The notes under the pieces were generated by a model. It did no database searches, was not told the DNA's origin, and saw only the letters and a program-made list of their open reading frames with translations. Shown here piece by piece: positions 51,747 through 61,495 of a DNA stretch of 64,000 nt (the first letter of the stretch is position 1; the number at the start of each line of letters is the position of its first letter). The DNA comes from Nocardia anaemiae NBRC 100462 (lineage in GTDB: Bacteria; Actinomycetota; Actinomycetes; Mycobacteriales; Mycobacteriaceae): assembly GCF_001612725.1 (NCBI RefSeq), contig NZ_BDAZ01000029.1:124001-188000 (forward strand), given 5' to 3'. The position numbers and the translations under genes were made by a program.

Positions 51747-53582
51747 TCAGAACGCACTGTCAGGCAGTTCCATCAGCGTTGTTGTCACAGAGGTGACGAA
51801 TCGTCTGGCGGAGGCCAGATCCGGCAGGACAGTCCTGGCGAAGAAGTCGGCGACGGCTACTTTGCCCTCGTAGAACTCGCGATCCGTCTTTGACGGTCGG
51901 TCACTGAGGGCGGCGAGCGCGATTTCGGCCTGCTCCAGTAGCCGCCATCCGATCATGAGGTCACCGAACGCCATCAAGAACCGCACCGAGGCAAGTCCGA
52001 TCTTGTACAGCTCGCTGGGCCGTTCCTGTGCGGCCATCAAATAGCCGAACAAGGCTTGTGTCATCGTCTGTAGGTCAGCGAGTGCCGTGGCCAGCGCAGC
52101 GTGCAGATCGGTCGGGAGTGTGGCTGTGTTCGAGCGTTCGAGGAAGATCGAAATCTGGCTCTGCAGGTGGGTGAGGGCGACGCCCTGGTCGCGGGCGATC
52201 TTGCGGAAGAAGAAGTCCAGCGCCTGGATGGCGGTGGTGCCCTCGTAGAGTGAGTCGATCTTCGCGTCGCGGATGTACTGTTCGATCGGGTAGTCCTGCA
52301 GGAAGCCGGAGCCGCCGAACGTCTGCAGCGAATCGGTCAGATGCTGGTAGGCGCGTTCGGAGCCGACGCCCTTGACGATTGGAAGCAGTAGGTCGTTCAC
52401 CCGGCGAGCGAGGTCGGCGTCGGCACCGGACACGTGCTCGGCACTGGCTGGGTCTTGATGTGCGGCCGTGTATATGTACACAGCGCGTAGCCCCTCGGCG
52501 TAGGCCTTCTGCATCATCAGGCTGCGACGCACGTCGGGATGGCGAAGGATGGTTACGCGCGGGGCGGCCTTGTCCGCCATCTGGGTCAAGTCAGGGCCTT
52601 GCACCCGGGTCTTCGCGTACTCGAGCGCGTTGAGGTAGCCGGTGGACAGAGTTGCGATTGCCTTCGTACCCACCGACATTCGCGCGTTCTCGATCACTTT
52701 GAACATCTGGGCGATCCCGTCATGGCTGTCACCGACCAGCCAGCCCCGGGCCGGAACGCCGTGGCCGCCGAAGGTGAGTTCGCATGTGGCCGAAGCTTTC
52801 AAGCCCATCTTGTGCTCAACATTGGTGACGAACGCTCCATTGCGGTCGCCGAGTTCGCCGGTGTGTGAGTCGAAATGGAATTTCGGCACGAAGAAGAGGC
52901 TCAAACCTTTCGTGCCAGGGCCTGCTCCCTCTGGGCGTGCGAGAACGAGGTGGAAGATGTTCTCCGCCAGGTCATCGGACTCGGCGCCGGTGATGAAACG
53001 CTTCACGCCTTCGATGTGCCAGCTGCCGTCGTCTTGTTTCACGGCCTTCGTGCGGCCCGCCCCGACGTCGGAGCCCGCGTCCGGCTCGGTGAGCACCATC
53101 GTCGCGCCCCAACGTCGATCGATCGCGATCTTCGCCCACCGTTTCTGCTCGTCATTGCCGACCCGGAACAGGACATCGGCCATCACGGGCCCCAGCATGT
53201 AGAAGAAGACAGCGGGATTCGCGCCGAGCAACAGCTCGTTGACCGCCCACGTCACCATCCACGGCGCGGGAGTGCCGCCCAGTTCGTCGGGCAGGCCGAG
53301 GAGGAACCACTCCGCGTCCTGCCAGGTGCGCACCGACTTCTTGAAGTCGTCCGGTAACGCGACCGAATGCGTTTCGGGATCGAAGATCGGCGGATTGCGG
53401 TCGGCGTCGGCGAAGGACGCGGCGACGGGACCTTCGGCCTGCCGCGCGGCCTCGGCGAGCATGGAACGGACCGTGTCCGAGTCCAAACCCGCGAAGCTAC
53501 CGGACCGAAGGATCGCATCCAGGCCCATGACCTCGAACATGTTGAACTCGAGGTCGCGGACGTTGCTCTTGTAGTGACCCAT
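51747..53582 (-). CDS. fadE5: FadE5-like acyl-CoA dehydrogenase
   Basis: Flavoprotein of 611 aa, essentially the same length as M. tuberculosis FadE5 and very similar to it along the whole chain as I remember that protein: GHYKSNVRD..FNMFEVMGL, MVLTEPDAGSDVGAGRTKAV (FAD/substrate region), GTKGLSLFFVPKFHFD, FGGSGFLQDYPIEQYIRDAKIDSLYEGTTAIQALDFFFRK. It oxidises acyl-CoA in beta-oxidation. ATG 53582 is preferred over 53603 because it begins the conserved MxHYKSN and has GAAAGG 7 nt upstream. The palindrome at 53636-53661 lies in the promoter. Confidence 0.92.
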   Translation of the reverse strand: MGHYKSNVRDLEFNMFEVMGLDAILRSGSFAGLDSDTVRSMLAEAARQAEGPVAASFADADRNPPIFDPETHSVALPDDFKKSVRTWQDAEWFLLGLPDELGGTPAPWMVTWAVNELLLGANPAVFFYMLGPVMADVLFRVGNDEQKRWAKIAIDRRWGATMVLTEPDAGSDVGAGRTKAVKQDDGSWHIEGVKRFITGAESDDLAENIFHLVLARPEGAGPGTKGLSLFFVPKFHFDSHTGELGDRNGAFVTNVEHKMGLKASATCELTFGGHGVPARGWLVGDSHDGIAQMFKVIENARMSVGTKAIATLSTGYLNALEYAKTRVQGPDLTQMADKAAPRVTILRHPDVRRSLMMQKAYAEGLRAVYIYTAAHQDPASAEHVSGADADLARRVNDLLLPIVKGVGSERAYQHLTDSLQTFGGSGFLQDYPIEQYIRDAKIDSLYEGTTAIQALDFFFRKIARDQGVALTHLQSQISIFLERSNTATLPTDLHAALATALADLQTMTQALFGYLMAAQERPSELYKIGLASVRFLMAFGDLMIGWRLLEQAEIALAALSDRPSKTDREFYEGKVAVADFFARTVLPDLASARRFVTSVTTTLMELPDSAF

Positions 53583-53635
53583 AGGGGACCTTTCGTGGCG
53601 CACCTCGACTGCGGCACGGTGCCTAGGTGCATCCT

Positions 53636-53661
53636 TTAATAGTCAATAATGCGACTAATAA
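53636..53661. promoter_or_regulatory. Inverted repeat upstream of the FadE5-like gene
   Basis: TTAATAGTC-N8-GACTAATAA, with 8 of 9 arm positions complementary, in an AT-rich patch 53 nt upstream of the start codon. It may be a TetR-type (fatty acid response) operator or overlap the promoter. Confidence 0.5.
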
Positions 53662-53852
53662 GCTAGTGCTATATACCGAGCGAGGCAAGCGCTAGAACGA
53701 GCCGTCGGCCCAGGTTCGACAGGCGGGTGTCTAATCGCGGTCGCCTCGGGTCCGGCCGAACACGTCGCCGTCGCCCGGACAGTCATCGACTCCTGCCCGG
53801 TAGCCGCCCTGCGGGAACAGCCATGAAGCGTCGATCCCGATGCGCGAGAATG

Positions 53853-54262
53853 CTATACGCCGTTTACCTGCCCCACGATGCGGACAACGGCGGCCGTCGC
53901 GGTGGCGATGACGTCGTCGACCCAGTCCGGAATCGGGGCCGCACCCGCGATGTACTCGCGGACGAGTCCATAGGGAATCGCCTTGACGGCGGCCACCGCG
54001 ATCGCCATGCGATGCTCGTCAGCGTCGCCGAACTCCGACACGACGGCGGCTCGCAGCGCGTCGTTCATTCGGTCGTTGACCGCGGCGATGTCAGCGCGCA
54101 ACTCGTCGGGGCCCACTTCGAGCAGTTCCTCGCGCCGGAACATTTTCATCGCACGGGCTTCGGTGGGATGCGCCCGGCAATACCGCGGCAGGTGCATCGC
54201 GGCGGTGAGCAGCGGGTCGGCTCCAGACAGTGCGGCGACGACCCCGATCTGGAAGCGCTGGA
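53853..54262 (-). pseudogene. C-terminal remnant of a TetR-family regulator
   Basis: The frame from about 54262 down to the stop (53853) reads as the ligand domain of a TetR regulator, from RIQRFQIGVVAALSGADPLLTAAM through LPRYCRAHPTEARAMKMFRREELLEVG to VKAIPYGLVREYIAG. No helix-turn-helix precedes it; the same frame upstream is not regulator-like and changes character near 54262. An ATG at 54197 could start a 114-aa product but without DNA-binding ability. Likely a truncated gene. Confidence 0.55.
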
Positions 54263-54451
54263 TCCGTAATCGACACGGAGCGAACCCACGGCTACGTACC
54301 AGCGCCGATCCTCACTGCAATCGCCGTTCTCACCGCGTTCGGCCTCGTATTCGAGCCCGTGTCCGGGTTTCTCACCGTCCTGGTACCGCTCGCCATCGGT
54401 GTCCGCGGCTGGATGCGCCATCGCCGCAGTTCCGCAGTCCCGGCCCAGTGA
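54263..54451 (+). pseudogene. Membrane-protein fragment next to the TetR remnant
   Basis: A plus-strand frame with two hydrophobic stretches (PAPILTAIAVLTAFGLVF and GFLTVLVPLAIGV), ending in a basic tail. It begins exactly where the TetR-like sequence on the other strand stops. It lacks a plausible start codon with ribosome site of its own (an ATG at 54230 is in remnant sequence). It may be the end of a deleted membrane-protein gene or a chance hydrophobic frame. Confidence 0.3.
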
Positions 54452-54650
54452 GTCGAATCCAGCCCCACGAGATCACCACACCGACTATCAGCAGAGTTGT
54501 TGGTAGTGCTGGCACCACCAACCGACACCAGTGCGCTCTACCCGGAATTCGGGTGCGCGCGGCATGGGCGTGACCAGTACGGATTTCTAGGCTCGAATCG
54601 CAAGGGAGCATCGATGACTCCCGCGTTAGAACTGGAGGAAATCACCGCTC

Positions 54651-55817
54651 ATGAAGGTATTTCGGCGCCATTCCAGCATGAGCGCGTTATCGGGAATCGC
54701 GATGATGGCGATCTTGACCACTGCGGCATGCACGACACCCATCGCCTCGGCACCGTCCCAGGAGTTGACCGCCGCAATGGATCAGGTGGTCAAGAACGGC
54801 TTGCCCGGCGTGCAGGCGGTAATCGACGGTCCGGGCGGGCATCGCACGCTGACCGCGGGCGTTGGCGACCTGCGAACGGGCACGCCGTTCGCCGATAACG
54901 CGCAGGTGCGGATCGGCAGCAATACCAAAACATTCGTGGCGACGGTGATTCTGCAATTGGTGGCCGAAGGCAAGGTCGAGCTCGACGCACCCGTGGAACG
55001 GTATCTCCCAGGTGTGGTGCAGGGCACTGGGAACGACGGCAATCGGATCACCGTGCGGCAGTTGCTCCAGCACACCAGCGGTGTGCCCGACTACCTGGGG
55101 CATGGCAGCGTCGAGGGCGGTATGGAGACTACGGGCAATCAGCTGGACCCCATCTCGGATGCGACCCGGCGCCAGCAGTTCGCCCCCGCTGACCTGGTCC
55201 GCATGGCCATAACGATGCCGCCGGATTTCGAACCCGGCGCGAAATCGGTCTACACCAACACCAATTACATCCTGCTCGGCATGCTCATCGAACGCGTCAC
55301 CGGCCAGCCGCCCGCCGCGGAGATCACCCGCAGGATCATCGAACCACTCGATTTGCGAGCGACGTACTTCCCGGCCGACGGCGACACCGGAATCCGCGAC
55401 CCACATCCGTCCGGCTATCACGAAATCGATGGTAAGCGAATAGATTTCACCGACCTGAATACCTCGTGGGCGGGGACGGCAGGCGCGATGATCTCGAACG
55501 GATCGGACCTGAATCGATTCTTCATCGCATTGTTGAGCGGAAGGCTTTTGCCCGCGGCGCAATTCGCGCAGATGCAGCGGACCGTCCCATTCGACCGCGG
55601 ACCCGGCGAGGGATACGGATTGGGGTTGATCCGTCGCCTGGCGCCGTGCGGCAAGGAGGTCTGGGGGCACGGCGGCAGTATCCCCGGCTTCGAAGTCCGC
55701 ACCGGCGTCGCCGCCGACGGGACCGCGGTTGTGGTGAGCACGAACCAACTGCCCAACAGTCAAGTGGCATTCGACGCGGTGGAGAAGGTATTCGATATCG
55801 CCGTCTGTGGCGGATGA
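54651..55817 (+). CDS. Serine hydrolase lipoprotein, beta-lactamase/DD-peptidase fold
   Basis: Exported protein of 388 aa. Lipoprotein signal with Cys27 (TTAAC). The mature enzyme has the catalytic tetrad SNTK (Ser90, Lys93), the YxN motif in SVYTNTNY, and HGG in WGHGGSIPGF, the class C/DD-peptidase/esterase pattern. The fold covers D-aminopeptidases, esterases and carboxypeptidases acting at the cell wall; the substrate is open. It is followed 39 nt later by a TAP-like hydrolase lipoprotein gene. Confidence 0.87.
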   Translation: MKVFRRHSSMSALSGIAMMAILTTAACTTPIASAPSQELTAAMDQVVKNGLPGVQAVIDGPGGHRTLTAGVGDLRTGTPFADNAQVRIGSNTKTFVATVILQLVAEGKVELDAPVERYLPGVVQGTGNDGNRITVRQLLQHTSGVPDYLGHGSVEGGMETTGNQLDPISDATRRQQFAPADLVRMAITMPPDFEPGAKSVYTNTNYILLGMLIERVTGQPPAAEITRRIIEPLDLRATYFPADGDTGIRDPHPSGYHEIDGKRIDFTDLNTSWAGTAGAMISNGSDLNRFFIALLSGRLLPAAQFAQMQRTVPFDRGPGEGYGLGLIRRLAPCGKEVWGHGGSIPGFEVRTGVAADGTAVVVSTNQLPNSQVAFDAVEKVFDIAVCGG

Positions 55818-55856
55818 CCAGCGAAAACATACGATCGAGAAACGAAAGGTTCGACA

Positions 55857-57365
55857 GTGCTACGCAATAAGGTGACGATGGCCGTCCAGGTCGGCTTCGC
55901 CGCTCTGCTCGCGGGCACGGGACTCGCCTGCACCACCCCTGCCGCCCCGAACGGTCCGGACGTGGAGCACTTCTATAGCCAACCGCTGCAATGGAAGTCG
56001 TGCGACAACCCGCGCCTGGACCAAGCGGATGCCGAATGCGCCGATGTGACTGTGCCGCTGAATTATAGTGCCCCGCAAGGGGAGACGATCACCGTGGTGA
56101 TCTCACGCATGACCGCGACCGATCCCGCGCGGCGGCACGGGGTAATCCTGTCCAACTCCGGCGGCCCCGGCGGGGAGGGGCTCGATTTCATGGTCGATGT
56201 CGGTGCGGCGATGGCCCCCGACGTACGCGCCCGCTACGACCTGATCGGCATAGACCCGCGCGGGGTCGGGCGCTCGTCACCCCTCGACTGTCACTGGCCG
56301 CGCGGCTTCGGCCTGCAAGCCGCAGGGACAGACGCCACCAGCTTCGCCGAATCCGTTGCCACACAGCAGGATCTGGCAAACCGCTGCGCGATCAGCGAGG
56401 GTGAGCGACTGCGCTACTACACCACACGCAATACCGCGCGGGATATGGATGTGATCCGCGGCGCGCTCGGGGAGGAGCGGGTCAGCTACTTCGGCACCTC
56501 ATATGGCACCTACCTGGGAGCGGTCTTCACTCAGATGTTTCCGGATCGCAGCGACCGAATCATATTGGACAGCAGCGCCGATCCAGATCGGTACGGGCCC
56601 GTCGGCATGATGCAGGATATGGGTCCGGCCAATGAGGCGGCGCTGGATAGCTGGGCGGACTGGACCGCGGCGCACGAGGGCGAATATCACCTGGGCGCAA
56701 CCCGCCAACAGGTGCGCGAGAAGGTGCTGGAGCTGATCCGTCGCTCGGCCGCGGACCCGATCCGGTTCGGCGACTTCACCATCGACGACCACACCTTGCC
56801 GGTACTGCTGTTCATCGAACTGGACGCCCCGCGAAAGTATCCGACGCTGGCCGCCACGGTAGGTCAGCTCGCCGACGCGGCTGACGGCAAAACGGTCGAG
56901 CTCGCGCCCGAATTGCATGCGGAGCTGGCCTTCCTGCTCAACGCACAACCACGCGACAATTCGGCACAGCTCGCCATCATGTGCGGCGACGTGGCAGCAC
57001 CAAGGGATCCGGCCTGGTACTGGGGCAATATCGAGGCCGCCCGCGCCAGCCAACCGATATTCGGCGACTTCGTCAATAATCTGACATCGTGTGCGTTCTG
57101 GGAACCGCCCGCCGAATCGCCGACGCGGGTACGTAATTCGGTGCCGACGCTGATCCTGCAGTCCACCGGCGACACCCGCACATCCTATCCGGGGGCCGTC
57201 GCCATGCACCGGGATCTGACCGCATCCCGCATGGTCACCCTGCAGGATGTCCCGATCCACTGGATCTTCGGGAACTACCCGAACAATTGCACATACGATC
57301 TGGTGAACACCTACCTCCGCGACGGCACGCTCCCGGCCACGGACGTGACCTGTCACGCTGAATGA
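55857..57365 (+). CDS. TAP-like alpha/beta hydrolase lipoprotein
   Basis: Secreted hydrolase of 502 aa of the tripeptidyl aminopeptidase/SlpD-like family. Signal peptide with Cys25 in the lipobox GLAC. The oxyanion segment is LSNSGGPGGEG, the nucleophile motif GTSYGTYLG, the Asp in STGDTRTSYPGA; the final histidine stands in IHWIF instead of the common GHG, which could weaken activity. The start GTG at 55857 lies 39 nt after the beta-lactamase-like gene, in one transcript. It probably processes peptides outside the membrane. Confidence 0.85.
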   Translation: MLRNKVTMAVQVGFAALLAGTGLACTTPAAPNGPDVEHFYSQPLQWKSCDNPRLDQADAECADVTVPLNYSAPQGETITVVISRMTATDPARRHGVILSNSGGPGGEGLDFMVDVGAAMAPDVRARYDLIGIDPRGVGRSSPLDCHWPRGFGLQAAGTDATSFAESVATQQDLANRCAISEGERLRYYTTRNTARDMDVIRGALGEERVSYFGTSYGTYLGAVFTQMFPDRSDRIILDSSADPDRYGPVGMMQDMGPANEAALDSWADWTAAHEGEYHLGATRQQVREKVLELIRRSAADPIRFGDFTIDDHTLPVLLFIELDAPRKYPTLAATVGQLADAADGKTVELAPELHAELAFLLNAQPRDNSAQLAIMCGDVAAPRDPAWYWGNIEAARASQPIFGDFVNNLTSCAFWEPPAESPTRVRNSVPTLILQSTGDTRTSYPGAVAMHRDLTASRMVTLQDVPIHWIFGNYPNNCTYDLVNTYLRDGTLPATDVTCHAE

Positions 57366-57372
57366 CTCGAAA

Positions 57373-57409
57373 GGGATCGCCTGAACCACAACACAGTTCG
57401 GGGGATCCC
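57373..57409. terminator. Weak hairpin between convergent genes
   Basis: GGGATC and GATCCC, a 6-bp stem with a 25-nt loop, between the TAP-like gene stop (57365) and the response regulator stop (57423). Low confidence because the loop is long. Confidence 0.25.
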
Positions 57410-57422
57410 GGAGGAGCGGAAT

Positions 57423-58067
57423 TCACGCGTTCAGATATGCGAGCACCGCGAGCACACGGCGATGACCGACATCATCGGCCGCCAATCCGAGTTTCGCGAA
57501 AATATTCCGAATATGTTTGTGCACAGCACCTTCGGTGACCACCAACCGCTCGGCAATGGTGGCATTGCTAAGCCCCTCCGCCATCAACGCGAGCACCTCC
57601 CGCTCCCGGGCGGTCAATGCGGCCAACGGATCATCCGCCTTGCGCCGCACCAATAATTGCGAGATCACCTCGGGATCCATCGCGGTCCCGCCGTCGACGA
57701 CGCGGCGCAGCGAATCGAGGAATCGGTCGACCTTGCCGACCCGCTCCTTGAGCAGATAGCCGACGCCACCGGCACCGCCGCCGAGTAGTTCGGCGGCGTA
57801 GGAGTCCTCCACATACGCCGACAACACGAGCACCGGCAGGCCCGGATGCAGCTCGCGGGCGCGTACGGCGGCGCGCAGGCCGTCATCGGTGAATGTCGGC
57901 GGCAATCGTATGTCGACGACCACCGCATCCGGCCGGTCGGCGGCCACCGCGGCCAGGAAATCGTCCGCATTGTCGAAGGCCGCGGCCACCTCGATACCCG
58001 CGGTGGTCAGCAACAACACCAACCCCTCCCGAAGGAGGGTGTCATCCTCGGCGATCATGACCCGCAC
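57423..58067 (-). CDS. NarL-family response regulator
   Basis: Response regulator of 214 aa: receiver with VMIAEDDTLL, phosphorylation Asp in PDAVVVDIRLPP, Lys in LLKERVGK; a LuxR helix-turn-helix near the C-terminus (LTAREREVLALMAEGLSNATIAERLVVTEGAVHKHIRNIFAKLG). It overlaps the kinase end by 13 nt. Targets could be the two convergent lipoprotein hydrolase genes, but this is only from position. Confidence 0.9.
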   Translation of the reverse strand: MRVMIAEDDTLLREGLVLLLTTAGIEVAAAFDNADDFLAAVAADRPDAVVVDIRLPPTFTDDGLRAAVRARELHPGLPVLVLSAYVEDSYAAELLGGGAGGVGYLLKERVGKVDRFLDSLRRVVDGGTAMDPEVISQLLVRRKADDPLAALTAREREVLALMAEGLSNATIAERLVVTEGAVHKHIRNIFAKLGLAADDVGHRRVLAVLAYLNA

Positions 58068-59290
58068 GGCAGCTCCACTCGCAACACAGTAGGGCCACCG
58101 ACGGGGCTGGTGAGCCCCATCCGCCCGTCCAGGGCCTCGGCCCGCCGCCGTATGCCGGCCAGGCCACCGCCGTACGTCTCCCGCGCACCGCCGACACCGT
58201 CATCGGTGATCACGATCGTCAGTACCTCGTCGGCACCGTCGAGCACAATCGAAATGGACTGGGCTCCAGAGTGTTTGGTGGCATTCGTCAAGGCTTCGGC
58301 AATAACGAAATAGGCCGCTGCCTCGACTGCCGCCGCAAGCCTGCCCACCCGACTCGAATCCAGCACCACGGGAATGGGACTGCGCGCGGCGAGTGCGGAC
58401 AATGCGCTGGACAGCCCACGATCCGACAGCACCGGCGGATAGACACTGCGCACCACATCACGCAGCTCCGCGAGCGCGGCAGTCGCGGTGTCCTGTGCCT
58501 TGCGCACCATGCTCTGCGCCGCTTCCGGATCCTGTTCACGCAGTTGATCGGCCAACCCCAGCTGCATGATCACCGCGGCGATCCTGGCCTGCGCGCCATC
58601 GTGCAGATCGCGCTCGATCCGGCGCAGTTCGGCACCGTGCGCATCCAGCGCGGCCGCCCTGGTCGCGGTGAGCGCGGCAACCCGATGGGCCAGCAGGCTA
58701 TCCTCCGAGGGCGACAACAACGTGCGGGCGGCCACAGCCTGCCAGTCCGCGATCATCGGCAGTTGCAGCGCTACCGCGGCAACCGGCACCGCGATCACCA
58801 GGCTCAGTACTGCCTTCGGCCACGAGTCGACGGTGAAACCGAAGTTGGCGACCGTGCCCGCGGGCAGCAACTGCCAATACGCCGGAATCAACAGCTGATT
58901 GACCGCACTGACCGGCAACGCGACCGCCAGAATCGCGACATAGCTCCCGGTCAGCGCATGCAGCAGCAGCCACCCGATATCGCGGCGATTGGCCGGATCG
59001 GTAAATGCCGTCCCGAGCCGCTGCCGCAGATCGCCGTCCATCGGCCGATAAACCGCCTCGATCGGCGCACCGAGTCGCCGCGCCGCCCTGCGCCGATCGG
59101 CCCCGACCAGGGGCCGGATCACCCGCATCGCCTCGGGAATCGCCGGAATCCCCACACCGATGAGGCTCAGCGCCGCCACGACGAGCAGACCTATCAACGC
59201 GAACATGGCCAGGACCGAGGTCGCGCCGCCGACCGCCAGATACCCGATCGCGGACGGCAGCCGCCGCACCCGGACCCGCACATATCGCAT
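58055..59290 (-). CDS. Sensor histidine kinase with membrane sensor domain
   Basis: Kinase of 411 aa. An N-terminal membrane sensor domain with two pairs of segments (about 12-50, 110-185), of the type found in many actinobacterial NarL-partner kinases, is followed by HisKA_3 with RIERDLHDGAQARIAAVIMQLG and an HATPase with EALTNATKHS and GGGLAGIRRRAEAL. ATG at 59290 preferred over GTG at 59305: GGTGGAAG sits upstream. It is the partner of the response regulator immediately downstream. Confidence 0.88.
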   Translation of the reverse strand: MRYVRVRVRRLPSAIGYLAVGGATSVLAMFALIGLLVVAALSLIGVGIPAIPEAMRVIRPLVGADRRRAARRLGAPIEAVYRPMDGDLRQRLGTAFTDPANRRDIGWLLLHALTGSYVAILAVALPVSAVNQLLIPAYWQLLPAGTVANFGFTVDSWPKAVLSLVIAVPVAAVALQLPMIADWQAVAARTLLSPSEDSLLAHRVAALTATRAAALDAHGAELRRIERDLHDGAQARIAAVIMQLGLADQLREQDPEAAQSMVRKAQDTATAALAELRDVVRSVYPPVLSDRGLSSALSALAARSPIPVVLDSSRVGRLAAAVEAAAYFVIAEALTNATKHSGAQSISIVLDGADEVLTIVITDDGVGGARETYGGGLAGIRRRAEALDGRMGLTSPVGGPTVLRVELPCGS

Positions 59291-59464
59291 GGTCAGTACT
59301 TCCACCGCATCGTCACGATGCGACCGTAGTCCACGTCACGGCGGCTGCTGCTCGCCCCGCCCACTCGGACCGACCGGGGCACACCGATCCAGTCGCCTTC
59401 GGTCCGACACCGCTCGTCGAACTGCCGACACCATGCGTACCGGTCACCCGCGGCCTCGGAACTA

Positions 59465-59483
59465 CCCGGCCTGATCAGCCGGG
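59465..59483 (-). terminator. Hairpin after the DNA ligase gene
   Basis: CCCGGC-CTGATCA-GCCGGG, a perfect 6-bp stem with a 7-nt loop, just past the ligase stop codon (59504). Confidence 0.5.
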
Positions 59484-59503
59484 CATCTGTTGGACGCTGC
59501 GGT

Positions 59504-61495
59504 CTAGATGACCTTGGCGGCGATCAGCAGGCTCCAGATCTCGCCTTGGTCGACGACCTTGACGCCGAGCTTCTCGGCCTTGGTCAGCTTGCTCTCGCCG
59601 ACGCCCGCGCCGGTGATGAGTAGGTCGGTGTTCGCCGAGACCGAGGACGCGGCGGTCGCGCCCGCCTTCTCACAGAGGCGTTGGAATGTCGGGCGGGCGA
59701 TTTTTTCGCCGGAGCGCGGGTCGCTGATAGCGCCGGTGATCACTACCGTCTTGCCGGCCAGGGGTGCGCCTGCCGCGACGACCGGGGGGAGGTCTTCCTC
59801 GCGCACGTCGAGGCTTACGCCCGCGGCTCGTAGCCGCTCTAGTTCCGGACGCAGGCGAGCCAGGTGCGCGACCAGGGAGGAGGCGACCTTCGGCCCGATG
59901 TCCTCGACCGCAACGAGCCGTTCCTCGCCCGCGTCGGCGACCTCCTCGAGGGAGCCGAATCCCGCCCGGGCCAGGCGAGCGGCGGTGCCGTCGGAAGCCA
60001 TCGGGATCGCCAGGCCGATCAGCGCGCGGCGCAGGCCGACTTGGCGGCTGGCATCGATCGAGTCGATCATGCGCGCAGCCGAGACCTCGCCGATGCGGTC
60101 GAACTCGAGCAGGCGCTCCTTGGTCAGCGTGTAGAAGTCCGACGGGCGCTCGAGGATGCCCGCCTCGGCCAGTCGTTCGATCCACACCGGCCCGATGGCG
60201 TCGATGTCGGCCGCCGCCCGCGACGCCCAGTGGATCAGCCTGCGCACCGTTTGCGCGGGGCAGGAGACGTTGGTGCAGAACAGCTCCCGGCTGTTGCCCT
60301 GCTCGGTCACTGGCTGCTCGCACGATGGGCAGGCGGTGGGCGGCACGATCTCGCGCTCCTCGCCCGTGCGTTTCGAGGCGTCGAGCACGCCCGCGACGAA
60401 CGGGATCACATCGCCCGCCCGACGCACTAGGACGGTGTCACCGATCTTGATGTCGCGAGCGCGGATCACCTCTTGGTTGGCCAGCGTCGCCTTCGTGACC
60501 GTTGTGCCGCCCACGAACACCGGTTCCAGCCATGCGACCGGGACGATCTTGCCGGTCTTGCCGACATCCCAGACCACCTCGGCCAGCAAGGTGGTTTTCT
60601 CCTCGGCGGCGAACTTGAATGCCAGCGCGCCGCGCGGGGAGTTCGATCGAGTCCCGGCCGACGCGTAGGCATCGCGGTCGGCCAGTCGCAGCACCGCGCC
60701 GTCGAGGTCGTAGTCCAGCTCGTTGCGGCCTTGCTCGATCGCGGTGATCGCCGCCTGTGCCTGTTCGGCGTCGGCGCACAGCCGCATCTGCGCACCCGCG
60801 ATCCCGAGCTCTCGCAGACCCTCGCCCAGGTCGACCGCAGTGCCACCGGCAGAGGTATCCAAGTCGAAGCCGAAGAACTGCAACCGCCGCTCGGAGACCG
60901 TGGCCGGATCCTTCGCGCGCAGCGTCCCCGCCGCGGCGTTGCGCGGATTGATCAGCGGCTTGTCCGGATGCGCCGTGTTGTAGGCGAGGAAGGTCGACCT
61001 GAGCATCACTGCCTCGCCACGCACCTCCACCCGCCCCGCGACCTTGATCCCCTCAGGGACACCATCGACCAACTCCCGGACCAGCATCGTCACGTCGTCA
61101 CCGGTGGTGCCATCACCCCGGGTCACGGCACGCACCAGCCGCCCGTCCTCGAAGACCAAGGCCAGGGACAAGCCGTCGAGCTTCGGCATCACCACCACCG
61201 GCTGGCCGGGGAAGCGGTTGAAGAACGCCGCCACCTGCTCGGGCTTGGTGGCCTTCTCCAGTGACAGCATCGGACGCGAGTGCCGTATCGGGGCGTGCAG
61301 CACCGCGGGCGCGCCGACCTGATCCAGCGGATTCGGGTCCGGCGCGAGGTGGGGATGCGCCTCGATCAGGCCGCGCAGCTCGTCCTCGATCGCGTCGTAC
61401 TCGGCGTCCGCGACCAGCGGCGAGCCCTGATAGTAGGCGTCGCGCAGCGCCACAATGCGGTCCGCGAGCTCTCGGATATGTTGCCCTGTTTCCAC
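59504..61495 (-). CDS. ligA: NAD-dependent DNA ligase
   Basis: Ligase of about 663 aa: adenylation domain with the active-site KLDG (Lys118 in the longest frame), ERRLQFFGF and FKFAAEEKTT motifs, OB domain, zinc finger (CPSC...FCTNVSC), HhH helices and a C-terminal BRCT domain (GKTVVITGAI...). It joins nicks with NAD. The adenylation sequence (KLDGLSLALVFEDG) and lack of the usual gatCAB neighbours suggest a second, non-housekeeping paralogue. Start: GTG 61495; the frame is open to 61534 and the true start is uncertain. Confidence 0.9.
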   Translation of the reverse strand: METGQHIRELADRIVALRDAYYQGSPLVADAEYDAIEDELRGLIEAHPHLAPDPNPLDQVGAPAVLHAPIRHSRPMLSLEKATKPEQVAAFFNRFPGQPVVVMPKLDGLSLALVFEDGRLVRAVTRGDGTTGDDVTMLVRELVDGVPEGIKVAGRVEVRGEAVMLRSTFLAYNTAHPDKPLINPRNAAAGTLRAKDPATVSERRLQFFGFDLDTSAGGTAVDLGEGLRELGIAGAQMRLCADAEQAQAAITAIEQGRNELDYDLDGAVLRLADRDAYASAGTRSNSPRGALAFKFAAEEKTTLLAEVVWDVGKTGKIVPVAWLEPVFVGGTTVTKATLANQEVIRARDIKIGDTVLVRRAGDVIPFVAGVLDASKRTGEEREIVPPTACPSCEQPVTEQGNSRELFCTNVSCPAQTVRRLIHWASRAAADIDAIGPVWIERLAEAGILERPSDFYTLTKERLLEFDRIGEVSAARMIDSIDASRQVGLRRALIGLAIPMASDGTAARLARAGFGSLEEVADAGEERLVAVEDIGPKVASSLVAHLARLRPELERLRAAGVSLDVREEDLPPVVAAGAPLAGKTVVITGAISDPRSGEKIARPTFQRLCEKAGATAASSVSANTDLLITGAGVGESKLTKAEKLGVKVVDQGEIWSLLIAAKVI

